From: Planctomycetota bacterium
GTDB taxonomy: Bacteria; Planctomycetota; Phycisphaerae; Phycisphaerales; SM1A02
DNA length: 9,645 nucleotides
Assembly: GCA_003671065.1 (NCBI GenBank)
Contig: QWPU01000095.1
Span: 1-9,645, forward strand
Reading direction: 5' to 3'
The stretch's first letter is position 1. Each line of letters opens with the position of its first letter. Below, piece by piece: positions 1 to 6,550 of this stretch. The notes beneath the pieces were generated by a model. It searched no databases and had not been told where the DNA came from. It saw only the letters and a list, made by a program, of their open reading frames with translations. A program made the position numbers and the translations under genes.

Positions 1-2
1 AT

Positions 3-155
3 AGTTGGGTCTATCAAGGCGAGCGCAAAGACCAGATGCATGAAGCAGGCATCGACAGCGCCGCCATCGTTGCAGCGGCTCGACGATGCGCACTTCGCGC
101 GAGTGCCGTGCATCACGCAAGCAATGAATCCGCCGCGCGGCACAGCAGGGCGTAA
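3..155 (+). CDS. Possible 3' end of a truncated CDS, unrecognised
   Basis: The plus-strand frame beginning at base 3 is open from the window edge to a TAA at 153-155, giving about 50 residues that start SWVYQGERKDQMHEAGID and run through an alanine-rich helix-like stretch. The first 30 residues look like real protein (mixed charge, amphipathic spacing). The last 20 are Arg/Ser/His-rich and less convincing. If real, it converges on the 153-residue gene of the other strand and overlaps its 3' end by 43 bp (113-155). I do not recognise the family. The short open stretch could also be chance, or the true end could be altered by a frameshift. The start lies outside the window. Confidence 0.35.
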   Translation, partial: SWVYQGERKDQMHEAGIDSAAIVAAARRCALRASAVHHASNESAARHSRA

Positions 156-574
156 TACTCGTCAACTGTGAAGCCAAGCAAGGTGGCGCCGAAGAGTTCT
201 GCCTCGCTGTGCGATGCAATTTCGCCGTAATTTACTGATGGAATGTAGTAGGCGATGAGCAGCGGAAGCAATTCGTCCGCGTCGGTGAACGCTGGATGTA
301 TGAAGAGACAGAATCCATCGGAAGGATGTACGCCGAGCGCTTCTAAGCACGCGAACTCGCCGTCGCACAGCGGTTGCGCATCGAAACGAACACCGATCGG
401 ATAGCGAACGACCGTTCGATCGTTGAGTAGCTGCATCATCACCGCGCGGTCGAGCAGTCCACCACGCAGCAGTCGTGCCTGGGTGGCTTTCATCACGATG
501 TGTTCGCGCAGTGATGACTGCCCGAACTCCGCAGTGATCGTTGGAAGCGTTGGTTCGGTGTCCGCGTGATTCAT
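113..574 (-). CDS. Unrecognised 153-aa soluble protein, last gene of the NrfD operon
   Basis: I do not recognise this 153-residue protein. It has no signal peptide, no clear membrane segment, no CXXCH haem site and no ferredoxin motif. Its four cysteines (C70, C76, C89, C145) are scattered. The N-terminal half is charged and helical-looking. The C-terminal half has a hydrophobic stretch around residues 101-112 (DELLPLLIAYYIP), followed by the NYGEIA and EAELFGATLLGF segments. Its ATG (572-574) overlaps the TGA of the NrfD-like gene (571-573) as ATGA, so it is probably translated by coupling with that operon. The coupling suggests it serves the membrane redox complex, perhaps as a cytoplasmic assembly or maturation factor, but this is inference. 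It reads as real coding sequence because it continues an unbroken chain of overlapping genes. Confidence 0.75.
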   Translation of the reverse strand: MNHADTEPTLPTITAEFGQSSLREHIVMKATQARLLRGGLLDRAVMMQLLNDRTVVRYPIGVRFDAQPLCDGEFACLEALGVHPSDGFCLFIHPAFTDADELLPLLIAYYIPSVNYGEIASHSEAELFGATLLGFTVDEYYALLCRAADSLLA

Positions 575-1821
575 CTTGCCCCCACTGCAAGCCCGGCTTC
601 CAACTCAGCCTTCGTTTCAGCAAACCGTTTGTCGTAGGTCAACTGTCCCGCAAGCACGGGCACCGTCACGCGCACGAGAATCGTGTAGATCAGCAGACCA
701 AACGCCCAGATTCCAAGCGTGACGAGAAGTTCATTGAGCGTCGGGAGATATTCAACGATTTCACCAAGTGGTGTCGGAATGAACGCAGGCACGATCAGAC
801 CCATTCCCTTCTCAATCCAGATCCCAACGATGAGCATGAAACTCACCACTTGCAACACGGGCAATCGACGGCTCCACGGCATGTAGAGCAGGAACAGTGC
901 GATGGTGTTGAGCGCAATCGCCGACCAAATCCACGGCACGAGCGCGCTGCGGCCATGCAATCCTACGAAGAGATATTTGGCACTCGCGACATGCGCGCTG
1001 TCGGTATAGAACTCGGTGAACGCTTCGCTTCCAAGCAAGAACATATTGATTGTGAGCGCAATGGTCACGATATTGCGCAGCGTCATGAACGCTTTCGTCG
1101 AGACTTCATAGGTCGTAAAACTGCGAAGCACGGAGAGCGTGAGAATCAGAAACGCTGGTCCCGCCGCGAAGGCCGACGCGAGAAAGCGCGGTGCGATGAC
1201 GGCCGAGTTCCAGAAGGGGCGACCGCCAAGACCGCTGTAGAGAAACGCAGTGACGGTGTGAATGCTGATCGCCCACACAATCGCGATGAACACGAATGGG
1301 ATGTAGAAGATCTTGCTCGGTTCGCGTCGTCGATACGCGCAATACACGAGATAACCGCAGATATGGAGGTTCAGCAGTAAGTAGCCGTTGAGCACGAGCA
1401 CATCCCATGTCAGCATCGATGACGGGAAATTGAATCGCAGCGGCAAGTGGTGAAAGCGATCAGGTCGACCAAGATCAACCGTCACAAAGAGCATTGCCAT
1501 GATGATGGCGGCTACTGCAAAGAGTTCACCAAAGATCACCAAGTCGTGCAGTTCGCGATTGCGATAGACATACACAGGGATCACCAACATCACTGCTGCC
1601 GCAGCCATGCCGACGAGGAATGTGAAGTTGGCAATGTAGAAGCCCCACGAAACTTGATCAGTCATACCCGTCGTCGCGAGCCCGTAGACGAGTTGCTTGC
1701 AATAGGCGTTGATGCCGAGCAAGACGCACACCGTCAACGCAAACATCCACGCGTAATAGCGCGCGTCGCCGACGAAACTCAAACGAAAGCAGCGAGAGAG
1801 AAACTTGAGATAGGTTGTCAT
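571..1821 (-). CDS. nrfD: NrfD/DsrP-type integral membrane quinol-oxidising subunit
   Basis: A 416-residue polytopic protein of the NrfD/PsrC superfamily, closest in feel to the long DsrP/HmcC-type members with ten helices. Hydrophobic helices lie at about 22-40, 61-86, 95-115, 138-160, 173-195, 207-232, 248-268, 295-315, 320-345 and 365-390. Family-like signatures are DQVSWGFYIANFTFLVG (55-71), VDLGRPDRFHHLP (115-127) and TWDVLVLNGYLLLN (138-151). Such proteins carry no cofactor themselves. They bind quinol in the membrane and pass electrons to a partner FeS protein, which here is the upstream gene (ATGA overlap at 1818-1821). The protein starts at the coupled ATG and ends in a short charged tail. 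In this setting I infer that it oxidises menaquinol for nitrate reduction, taking the place of NapC or NapGH. Family assignment is secure; the direction of electron flow is inferred from context. Confidence 0.9.
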   Translation of the reverse strand: MTTYLKFLSRCFRLSFVGDARYYAWMFALTVCVLLGINAYCKQLVYGLATTGMTDQVSWGFYIANFTFLVGMAAAAVMLVIPVYVYRNRELHDLVIFGELFAVAAIIMAMLFVTVDLGRPDRFHHLPLRFNFPSSMLTWDVLVLNGYLLLNLHICGYLVYCAYRRREPSKIFYIPFVFIAIVWAISIHTVTAFLYSGLGGRPFWNSAVIAPRFLASAFAAGPAFLILTLSVLRSFTTYEVSTKAFMTLRNIVTIALTINMFLLGSEAFTEFYTDSAHVASAKYLFVGLHGRSALVPWIWSAIALNTIALFLLYMPWSRRLPVLQVVSFMLIVGIWIEKGMGLIVPAFIPTPLGEIVEYLPTLNELLVTLGIWAFGLLIYTILVRVTVPVLAGQLTYDKRFAETKAELEAGLAVGAR

Positions 1822-2939
1822 GCTCGTGCTCCGTGGCAGCGCTGCGGCGATGCCAACGCGAGTGCGGCCGCGCTCGGACCATTGACTCCTGGAAGCGCGC
1901 CATACGCGTCGCCCTCTTCTTCACGAAGTCGCTCAGCGATTGCCACCGCGTCAGGATCAAGTTGATTCGGATAGCGCTCATCGAAGTAGTAGAAAAACCG
2001 CGGCAAAGTGCCCACTTCTTCCTTGAGCACGAAGACGCGCTTGGTCTTCAAAATTTCGGAAACCTCTGAGTGTGGATCAAGCAGATTGCCGAACTTCCGC
2101 GCGCCCGTCGGACAAATCTCAGCGCACGCAGGCATTCGACCTTCACGAGTTCGGTGCAAGCAGAAGTGACACTTCTCCATCACGCCTTTCTCACGAGGGC
2201 GATTCGACAAGTAGCTCATGTTGGGATTGAGTTGCTCGCGCGGAAGCGACGGCTTCGCGAAATTAAAGCGACGCGCCCAGTACGGGCACGCCGCTTCGCA
2301 GTAACGGCATCCAATGCACCAGTCGTAATCAATGACGGTGATGCCGTCCTTCTCTTGCCATGTCGCCTCGACGGGACACACCTTCACGCACGGCGGATTT
2401 GCGCACTGATGACATTGCACAGGCATGTAGAAATGTTGCGCTTCAGGAACTTCGGGGCGGTCGTAGTGATGACTGCCCTTCTCAACATCCATCGTGCCGC
2501 GCGGCATTTCGATCACTCGGATGTATTGAATCTCTGGACTGCGCGATTGATTGTTTTCAGCAACGCACGCATGCACACACTTGCGGCAACCAATGCAGCG
2601 CGAGAGATTGAGCGCGTAGCCAAACTCAACGCCATCCATTGGCTTGAGGTCGCGCACATGTGGTCGAACGCCGTAGCGCTCTTCGACTTTGGCGCGAATG
2701 CGCTCAAGTGCAACTTCCATCTCAGCGGCGGTCATCTCTTTGTAGTGTTTCTGCAGGAAATCATCGAGGTTTGGTACATCGTCTGCCGCGAGTTCGCGCA
2801 GTGGGCTCAACGCCGCTGCAAGTGCCGCCATCCCGCCGAGAGCGGCCGCACCAGTGCGAAGAAAGCTGCGCCGCGAAGGATCGCCTGCAGTGTTGGTGCG
2901 CGGCGCGCTTGGTCCGTCAAAGATTCGTACATCATTCAT
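1818..2939 (-). CDS. Tat-exported four-cluster [4Fe-4S] ferredoxin (NrfC/DsrO/HybA-like)
   Basis: A 373-residue electron-transfer subunit. The N-terminus has a twin-arginine signal (SRRSFLR, residues 22-28) followed by an Ala/Gly/Leu hydrophobic stretch to about 48, so the protein should be folded and exported, acting on the outer face of the cytoplasmic membrane. Sixteen cysteines form four cubane motifs: C115/118/121/125, C176/179/184/188, C208/211/214/218 and C257/260/272/276, the usual NrfC/DmsB/HybA layout. A linker with coiled-coil character (57-90) precedes the first cluster and a roughly 97-residue tail follows the last. The gene overlaps the cytochrome gene before it and the NrfD gene after it by 4 bp each. 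It probably bridges the NrfD-like subunit and the tetraheme cytochrome. It lacks its own catalytic partner in this operon, which fits a role as a wire to NapAB. Confidence 0.92.
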   Translation of the reverse strand: MNDVRIFDGPSAPRTNTAGDPSRRSFLRTGAAALGGMAALAAALSPLRELAADDVPNLDDFLQKHYKEMTAAEMEVALERIRAKVEERYGVRPHVRDLKPMDGVEFGYALNLSRCIGCRKCVHACVAENNQSRSPEIQYIRVIEMPRGTMDVEKGSHHYDRPEVPEAQHFYMPVQCHQCANPPCVKVCPVEATWQEKDGITVIDYDWCIGCRYCEAACPYWARRFNFAKPSLPREQLNPNMSYLSNRPREKGVMEKCHFCLHRTREGRMPACAEICPTGARKFGNLLDPHSEVSEILKTKRVFVLKEEVGTLPRFFYYFDERYPNQLDPDAVAIAERLREEEGDAYGALPGVNGPSAAALALASPQRCHGARA

Positions 2940-3640
2940 GGTGTGGCTCTTTCATCGGCGCCGTGAAGCCAGCGTTGCAATGGGCTGATGTCATGCGCTT
3001 CTATGTCATGGACTTGACTCGTCTGTTCACCCATGCGCAATGTGTGTGGCGCAGGCAACGGCGCGAGCGGTTCGTATCGCGGCGAGTGCGGATCGTGACA
3101 CTCATTGCAATTGAGTCGCCGTTGACCCGCGCTTGCGGTCATCCATGAACCGAGTGTCTTGCCATGCGTGCCGCGCTCCCAATCACGAAAGACCGTGCCG
3201 TGGCATTGCGCGCACAGTTGCGGCGTCTGTGCAAACGACACCGTGTCACCATTGCGAAGCGCCAAGCGCTCACGATCGCGAGGATCGTGGCAATTCACGC
3301 AGCGGTCATTCAGTCCGTGTGAGAGTTGAATAGTCGGATGGAAGTTTGGCTGCTGCCCTGATGGATGCGCGCTGTCAAAGATGCGATGGCAACCGTTGCA
3401 TGTCTGCGGTTGGCCGTTGACAAGAATGGTCGGCGGATCACTCATGGCGACGCGCCGCGGACCAACCACAAGGTCCTCTGGATTGACCTTCGCGCTCTGG
3501 GTTAATGGAATGTCCGAAGACCTCGACGTCGCGAACATCGCCACGGCCAAGGTCGCAAACCCAACGGGAAGACTCCATCCAAGCCACGCAGCCCCTGCTG
3601 GCGGGCGAGGCGAGGAGGGGGTGTGTGGATGTTGCATCAT
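2936..3640 (-). CDS. Membrane-anchored tetraheme cytochrome c, first gene of the left operon
   Basis: A 234-residue protein with one N-terminal hydrophobic segment (about 19-38), acting either as an uncleaved anchor or a signal peptide, and a periplasmic domain with four CXXCH haem c sites: CNGCH (81-85), CVNCH (114-118), CAQCH (143-147) and CNECH (178-182). Extra histidines (H101, H108, H159, H185) are candidates for distal axial ligands. The stretch between haems 3 and 4 (WERGTHGKTLGSWM) and the CHDPHSP after haem 4 look like conserved cytochrome motifs. It is not a NapC/NrfH protein by sequence. By position (cytochrome, FeS, NrfD) it corresponds to DsrJ or to the tetraheme NapM of some nap clusters. 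It begins at the first of two adjacent ATG codons (3638-3640, then 3635-3637) facing the divergent promoter region. Its stop overlaps the next start. I infer that it carries electrons to NapB/NapA. Confidence 0.88.
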   Translation of the reverse strand: MMQHPHTPSSPRPPAGAAWLGWSLPVGFATLAVAMFATSRSSDIPLTQSAKVNPEDLVVGPRRVAMSDPPTILVNGQPQTCNGCHRIFDSAHPSGQQPNFHPTIQLSHGLNDRCVNCHDPRDRERLALRNGDTVSFAQTPQLCAQCHGTVFRDWERGTHGKTLGSWMTASAGQRRLNCNECHDPHSPRYEPLAPLPAPHTLRMGEQTSQVHDIEAHDISPLQRWLHGADERATP

Positions 3641-3774
3641 GAAAGTTCTCGACAGAAGCGACTTGCTAACCCGATAGGCGATATCTAGAGTATCTTATCC
3701 GTGTTACCGTGTTTCAGGGGCAGTCATCGCCCAATAGATCCAAAACTCTCGCGGAATATCAGGAGCACGCATCA
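3641..3774. promoter_or_regulatory. Divergent promoter region between the two nap operons
   Basis: These 134 bp separate the leftward cytochrome/FeS/NrfD operon from the rightward napDABF operon, so both promoters should lie here. The middle part (3663-3713) is visibly more AT-rich than the flanking genes. It holds several GATA/TATC elements (GATA 3673-3676, GATATC 3680-3685, TATC 3691-3694, TTATCC 3695-3700), which form an imperfect inverted arrangement. It also holds a direct repeat CCGTGTT-A-CCGTGTT (3699-3713). I found no FNR/NnrR box (TTGAT-N4-ATCAA type) and cannot place -35/-10 hexamers with standard spacing, so the exact promoters and regulator are unknown. Confidence 0.6.
3761..3765 (+). 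promoter_or_regulatory. Ribosome binding site that fixes the napD start
   Basis: AGGAG lies 9 bases before the ATG at 3775. It supports that codon over the upstream in-frame ATG at 3709, which has no such site. The extra 22 residues that the upstream start would add do not look like NapD. Confidence 0.75.
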
Positions 3775-4098
3775 ATGGCCATCAGCGGACTAGTCATCAC
3801 CATTACGAACCACGACTTGCTGCCGACCGCGCTCACGGCGCTGGCCGCCGAGCCGAGCCTCACGCTTGGCGAGCGCTTTGGTCTTCGCCTAGCCGCTATC
3901 GCGGAAACACCATCCGTCGACGCTGACCGCGCGCTCATCGATGCATTGCGAGCGACCGTTGGAATCACCAATGTTGACATCGCCTATGTGCACCTCGATG
4001 CATGTGCACACAACTGCGACCACTGCACGAAATCAGCAACGAATTCATCAAATACTTCAGGCCACATTGAGCAAGGCTCCCACCATGTCCACCGTTGA
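3775..4098 (+). CDS. napD: NapD, chaperone for the NapA signal peptide, with a Cys/His-rich tail
   Basis: A 107-residue protein. Residues 1-75 fit the small ferredoxin-fold NapD family: an opening beta strand (MAISGLVITI), a helix, a central strand (LRLAAIAETP), a second helix (DADRALIDALRATVG) and a closing strand (ITNVDIAYVHLDA). In the family, NapD binds the Tat leader of NapA in the cytoplasm and delays export until the Mo cofactor and FeS cluster are in place. Its position directly before napA agrees. The ATG at 3775 is chosen for its AGGAG site. The gene overlaps napA by 14 bp (4085-4098) in another frame. The odd part is a tail of about 32 residues after the fold, with C77, C81, C84 (CxxxCxxC) and seven histidines between 73 and 106, which could bind a metal. 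Confidence 0.82.
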   Translation: MAISGLVITITNHDLLPTALTALAAEPSLTLGERFGLRLAAIAETPSVDADRALIDALRATVGITNVDIAYVHLDACAHNCDHCTKSATNSSNTSGHIEQGSHHVHR

Positions 4099-6550
4099 TC
4101 GCCGCACATTCGTCAAAGCATCCGCCATGGCCGCCGCTACTGCTGCCGCCGCTGCGCACGCAAGATCCTCCCCGCTCTCGTTGCCGGTCCTCGCTGAGCA
4201 AGCGTCGCCTCCGGGCTCACCGCTGCGCTGGGAGAAGGCGCCCTGCCGTTTTTGTGGCACAGGTTGTCATGTCATGGTCGGCACCGAGAACGGTCGCGTG
4301 GTTGCCATTCAAGGTGATCAGAAAGCTGCTGTAAACAAGGGCCTTCTTTGCGTGAAGGGCTATCACGTTGGCCTCGCGCTCTACGGGAAGGACCGACTCA
4401 CTACCCCAATGCTGCGCAAAGACGGCGTGCTGGTGCCCATCACATGGGACGAAGCGATTGAAGTTGTCAGTCAGAGAATTCACGCAAATCCAAAGGGGTT
4501 TTCCTTCTACGGCTCAGGACAGTGGACGATCCCTGAAGGCTACGCCGCCAACAAGTTCGTGAAGGCTGGACTCGGCACGAATGGCATCGACGCGAATCCT
4601 CGCTTGTGCATGGCTTCGGCGGTGACTGGATTCCTGTCCACATTCGGTGTCGATGAACCGCCAGGCGTGTACGACGACATTGATGTGTGTGATGTGGCGA
4701 TCATGTGGGGCAACAACATGGCGGAGATGCACCCTGTGCTCTTCTCACGCCTCGTTGATCGGCGCACGCGCGGCGAGGAAGTCACGATCATCGACATGAC
4801 CACGCGACGCACGCGCACCAGCGATCTTGCGGACGATGTGTTGATGTTCAAGCCGCATGGCGATCTTGCTATCGCCAACGGTATTGCGCACTTGATGGTG
4901 AAAAGCGGCAAGTTCGATCATGACTTTGTAAGCAAACACTGCAATTTCAGACAACTCGGTCCTATGCCCGACGACGCAACTCCTCCCGACATGCTCGGCG
5001 TGCCGATGACGTTCGACGAATTTGCTGCCGCAGTCGCGCCGTACACGCCCGAAAAGGTTGAAGAACTCTCTGGTGTGCCCGCTGCAAAGATCCGCATGCT
5101 CGGCGATCTCTTCTCTCGCAACGACATTCGCATCAACAGTTTCTGGTGCATGGGTTTCAATCAGCACACGCGCGGAACCGCGATCAATTGCATCGTGCAC
5201 GGCATCCACTTGATGTCAGGCCACTTCGGAAAGCCTGGCGACGCGGCCACGAGCCTCACTGGGCAACCATCCGCGTGCGGCACTGCACGAGAAGTCGGCA
5301 CGCTCTGTCATTTGCTTCCTGGTGGCCTCACTGTTGCAAATCCAGAACACCGAAAGCACGCCGAAGAACACTGGAATCTGACTGCGGGCCGCATTCAAGC
5401 CAAGCCTGGCTTCCACGCCGTGGAACTCTTCAAACGCTTCAACACGCCTACTGATCAAGGCGGCGACATCACCACGATCTGGGTGCAAGTCACCAATCCT
5501 GGACAGACATTGCCGAACCTCGGACGCAACTTTCTCAAGAAGAAGGATCTTGCGGACAAGTTCCTCATCGTCAGCGATGTGTATCCCACTGCAACCACCG
5601 AACTCGCCGACCTCGTGCTTCCAAGCGCGATGTGGGTGGAGAAGAATGGGATGTATGGCAACAGTGAACGACGCACGCATCAGTGGTTCAAGATGGTTGA
5701 ACCGCCGGGAGATGCGCGCGATGATTGCTGGCAGACGATTGCAGTGTCGCATCGCCTCATGGAATTGAGCACGGATGGTCAACGCGACAAAGATGGTGCA
5801 TGGTTGTTTCATAGCAGCGATGCAGCGGGCAAGGAAGTCGCGATTTGGCAGTGGGAGCACTACTACGACATCAATGTCGACGAACGGCTCTTCAACGAAT
5901 ACCGCTTGTTTAGTAGGCATAAACACAAAGACCTCGCGCCCTACGCGGAGTATGTGAAGACGCGTGGGCTTCGATGGCCCGTGGTCGAACAACCCGATGG
6001 ATCGTGGCGCGAAACGCGTTGGCGCTTCTCTGAATTCGATGATCCCTATGTCGCCAAGGGCAAGGGCTTCCAGTTTTATCACTCTGTATCGAAGGACGAC
6101 AAGGCCCTCATTTGGTTTCGACCGCACGAGATGCCGCCAGAGATTCCCGACGCTGAGTATCCGTTCTGGTTGTGCACGGGTCGCGTGCTTGAGCATTGGC
6201 ACTCGGGCACGATGACGCGACGCATTCCACAGTTGCATCGCGCGATGCCGAGGGCGTATGTCGAGATGAATAGTGAAGACGCTTCACGCCTCGCGATCAG
6301 TAACGGTGAGCTTGTGACAGTGAAAAGTCGTCGCGGCGAAATCGATCTGCCCGTGTGGATCGGTGGTCGTGGTGATCCGAAAGTCGGCGAAGTCTTCGTG
6401 CCCTTCTTCGATGAGACGAAACGCATCAACATGGTGACGCATGACGCCTACGACCCGTACTCAAAGCAGCCTGACTACAAGAAGTGCGCAGTCATGATTG
6501 TGCGAAGAACCTCCGCGATCGCACCCACCGTCATGGAAGGACAACTGTGA
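4085..6550 (+). CDS. napA: NapA, periplasmic nitrate reductase catalytic subunit
   Basis: An 821-residue molybdoenzyme of normal NapA length that reduces nitrate to nitrite outside the cytoplasmic membrane. The start at 4085 gives a Tat leader (DRRTFVK at 5-11, then an Ala-rich stretch to about 26). A GCAAGG at 4071-4076 precedes it by 8 bases. The upstream in-frame ATG at 3941 lies inside napD and would bury the leader. The [4Fe-4S] cluster is bound by C54, C57, C61 and C89, with the conserved lysine at 91 (CVKGY) that links cluster and pterin. C175 in NPRLCMASAV is the expected Mo ligand, which distinguishes NapA from Ser- or Asp-ligated relatives. SLTGQPSACGTAREVGT (from 390) is a NapA hallmark. 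The last 120-130 residues (from about 692) form the bis-MGD binding barrel. The gene overlaps napD by 14 bp and napB by 1 bp. No disrupted motif was seen. Confidence 0.97.
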   Translation: MSTVDRRTFVKASAMAAATAAAAAHARSSPLSLPVLAEQASPPGSPLRWEKAPCRFCGTGCHVMVGTENGRVVAIQGDQKAAVNKGLLCVKGYHVGLALYGKDRLTTPMLRKDGVLVPITWDEAIEVVSQRIHANPKGFSFYGSGQWTIPEGYAANKFVKAGLGTNGIDANPRLCMASAVTGFLSTFGVDEPPGVYDDIDVCDVAIMWGNNMAEMHPVLFSRLVDRRTRGEEVTIIDMTTRRTRTSDLADDVLMFKPHGDLAIANGIAHLMVKSGKFDHDFVSKHCNFRQLGPMPDDATPPDMLGVPMTFDEFAAAVAPYTPEKVEELSGVPAAKIRMLGDLFSRNDIRINSFWCMGFNQHTRGTAINCIVHGIHLMSGHFGKPGDAATSLTGQPSACGTAREVGTLCHLLPGGLTVANPEHRKHAEEHWNLTAGRIQAKPGFHAVELFKRFNTPTDQGGDITTIWVQVTNPGQTLPNLGRNFLKKKDLADKFLIVSDVYPTATTELADLVLPSAMWVEKNGMYGNSERRTHQWFKMVEPPGDARDDCWQTIAVSHRLMELSTDGQRDKDGAWLFHSSDAAGKEVAIWQWEHYYDINVDERLFNEYRLFSRHKHKDLAPYAEYVKTRGLRWPVVEQPDGSWRETRWRFSEFDDPYVAKGKGFQFYHSVSKDDKALIWFRPHEMPPEIPDAEYPFWLCTGRVLEHWHSGTMTRRIPQLHRAMPRAYVEMNSEDASRLAISNGELVTVKSRRGEIDLPVWIGGRGDPKVGEVFVPFFDETKRINMVTHDAYDPYSKQPDYKKCAVMIVRRTSAIAPTVMEGQL
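6535..6540 (+). promoter_or_regulatory. Ribosome binding site that fixes the napB start
   Basis: GGAAGG lies 9 bases before the ATG at 6550, inside the last codons of napA. It selects that start over the in-frame ATG at 6484, which would add 22 Arg/His-rich residues before the signal sequence. Confidence 0.75.

Noticed and set aside
541..1380. 279-residue open frame on the plus strand
   Set aside because: It lies antisense to the NrfD-like gene. The translation is rich in Arg, His, Glu and Asp with no domain, as expected from the reverse of codons for hydrophobic helices.
2070..2966. 298-residue open frame on the plus strand
   Set aside because: It is antisense to the four-cluster FeS gene, which has sixteen correctly spaced cysteines and a Tat signal. 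The antisense product shows no recognisable motif.
4019..4028. Radical-SAM-like CxxxCxxC in the NapD tail (C77, C81 and C84 at 4003-4026)
   Set aside because: The spacing matches, but the protein is far too short and has no barrel fold around it. It is treated only as a possible metal site.
3941..4084. N-terminal extension of NapA from the ATG at 3941
   Set aside because: It overlaps the napD fold in another frame and would put 48 residues before the Tat signal. The ATG at 4085 gives a normal Tat leader and length.
5216..6238. 340-residue open frame on the minus strand
   Set aside because: It is antisense to the well-supported napA. Long antisense frames are common in GC-rich genes, and the product has no signal, domain or plausible ribosome site.
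6484..6549. Upstream start for NapB at 6484
   Set aside because: It lies inside the napA end, lacks a ribosome site and would hide the signal sequence. The GGAAGG at 6535-6540 supports 6550.
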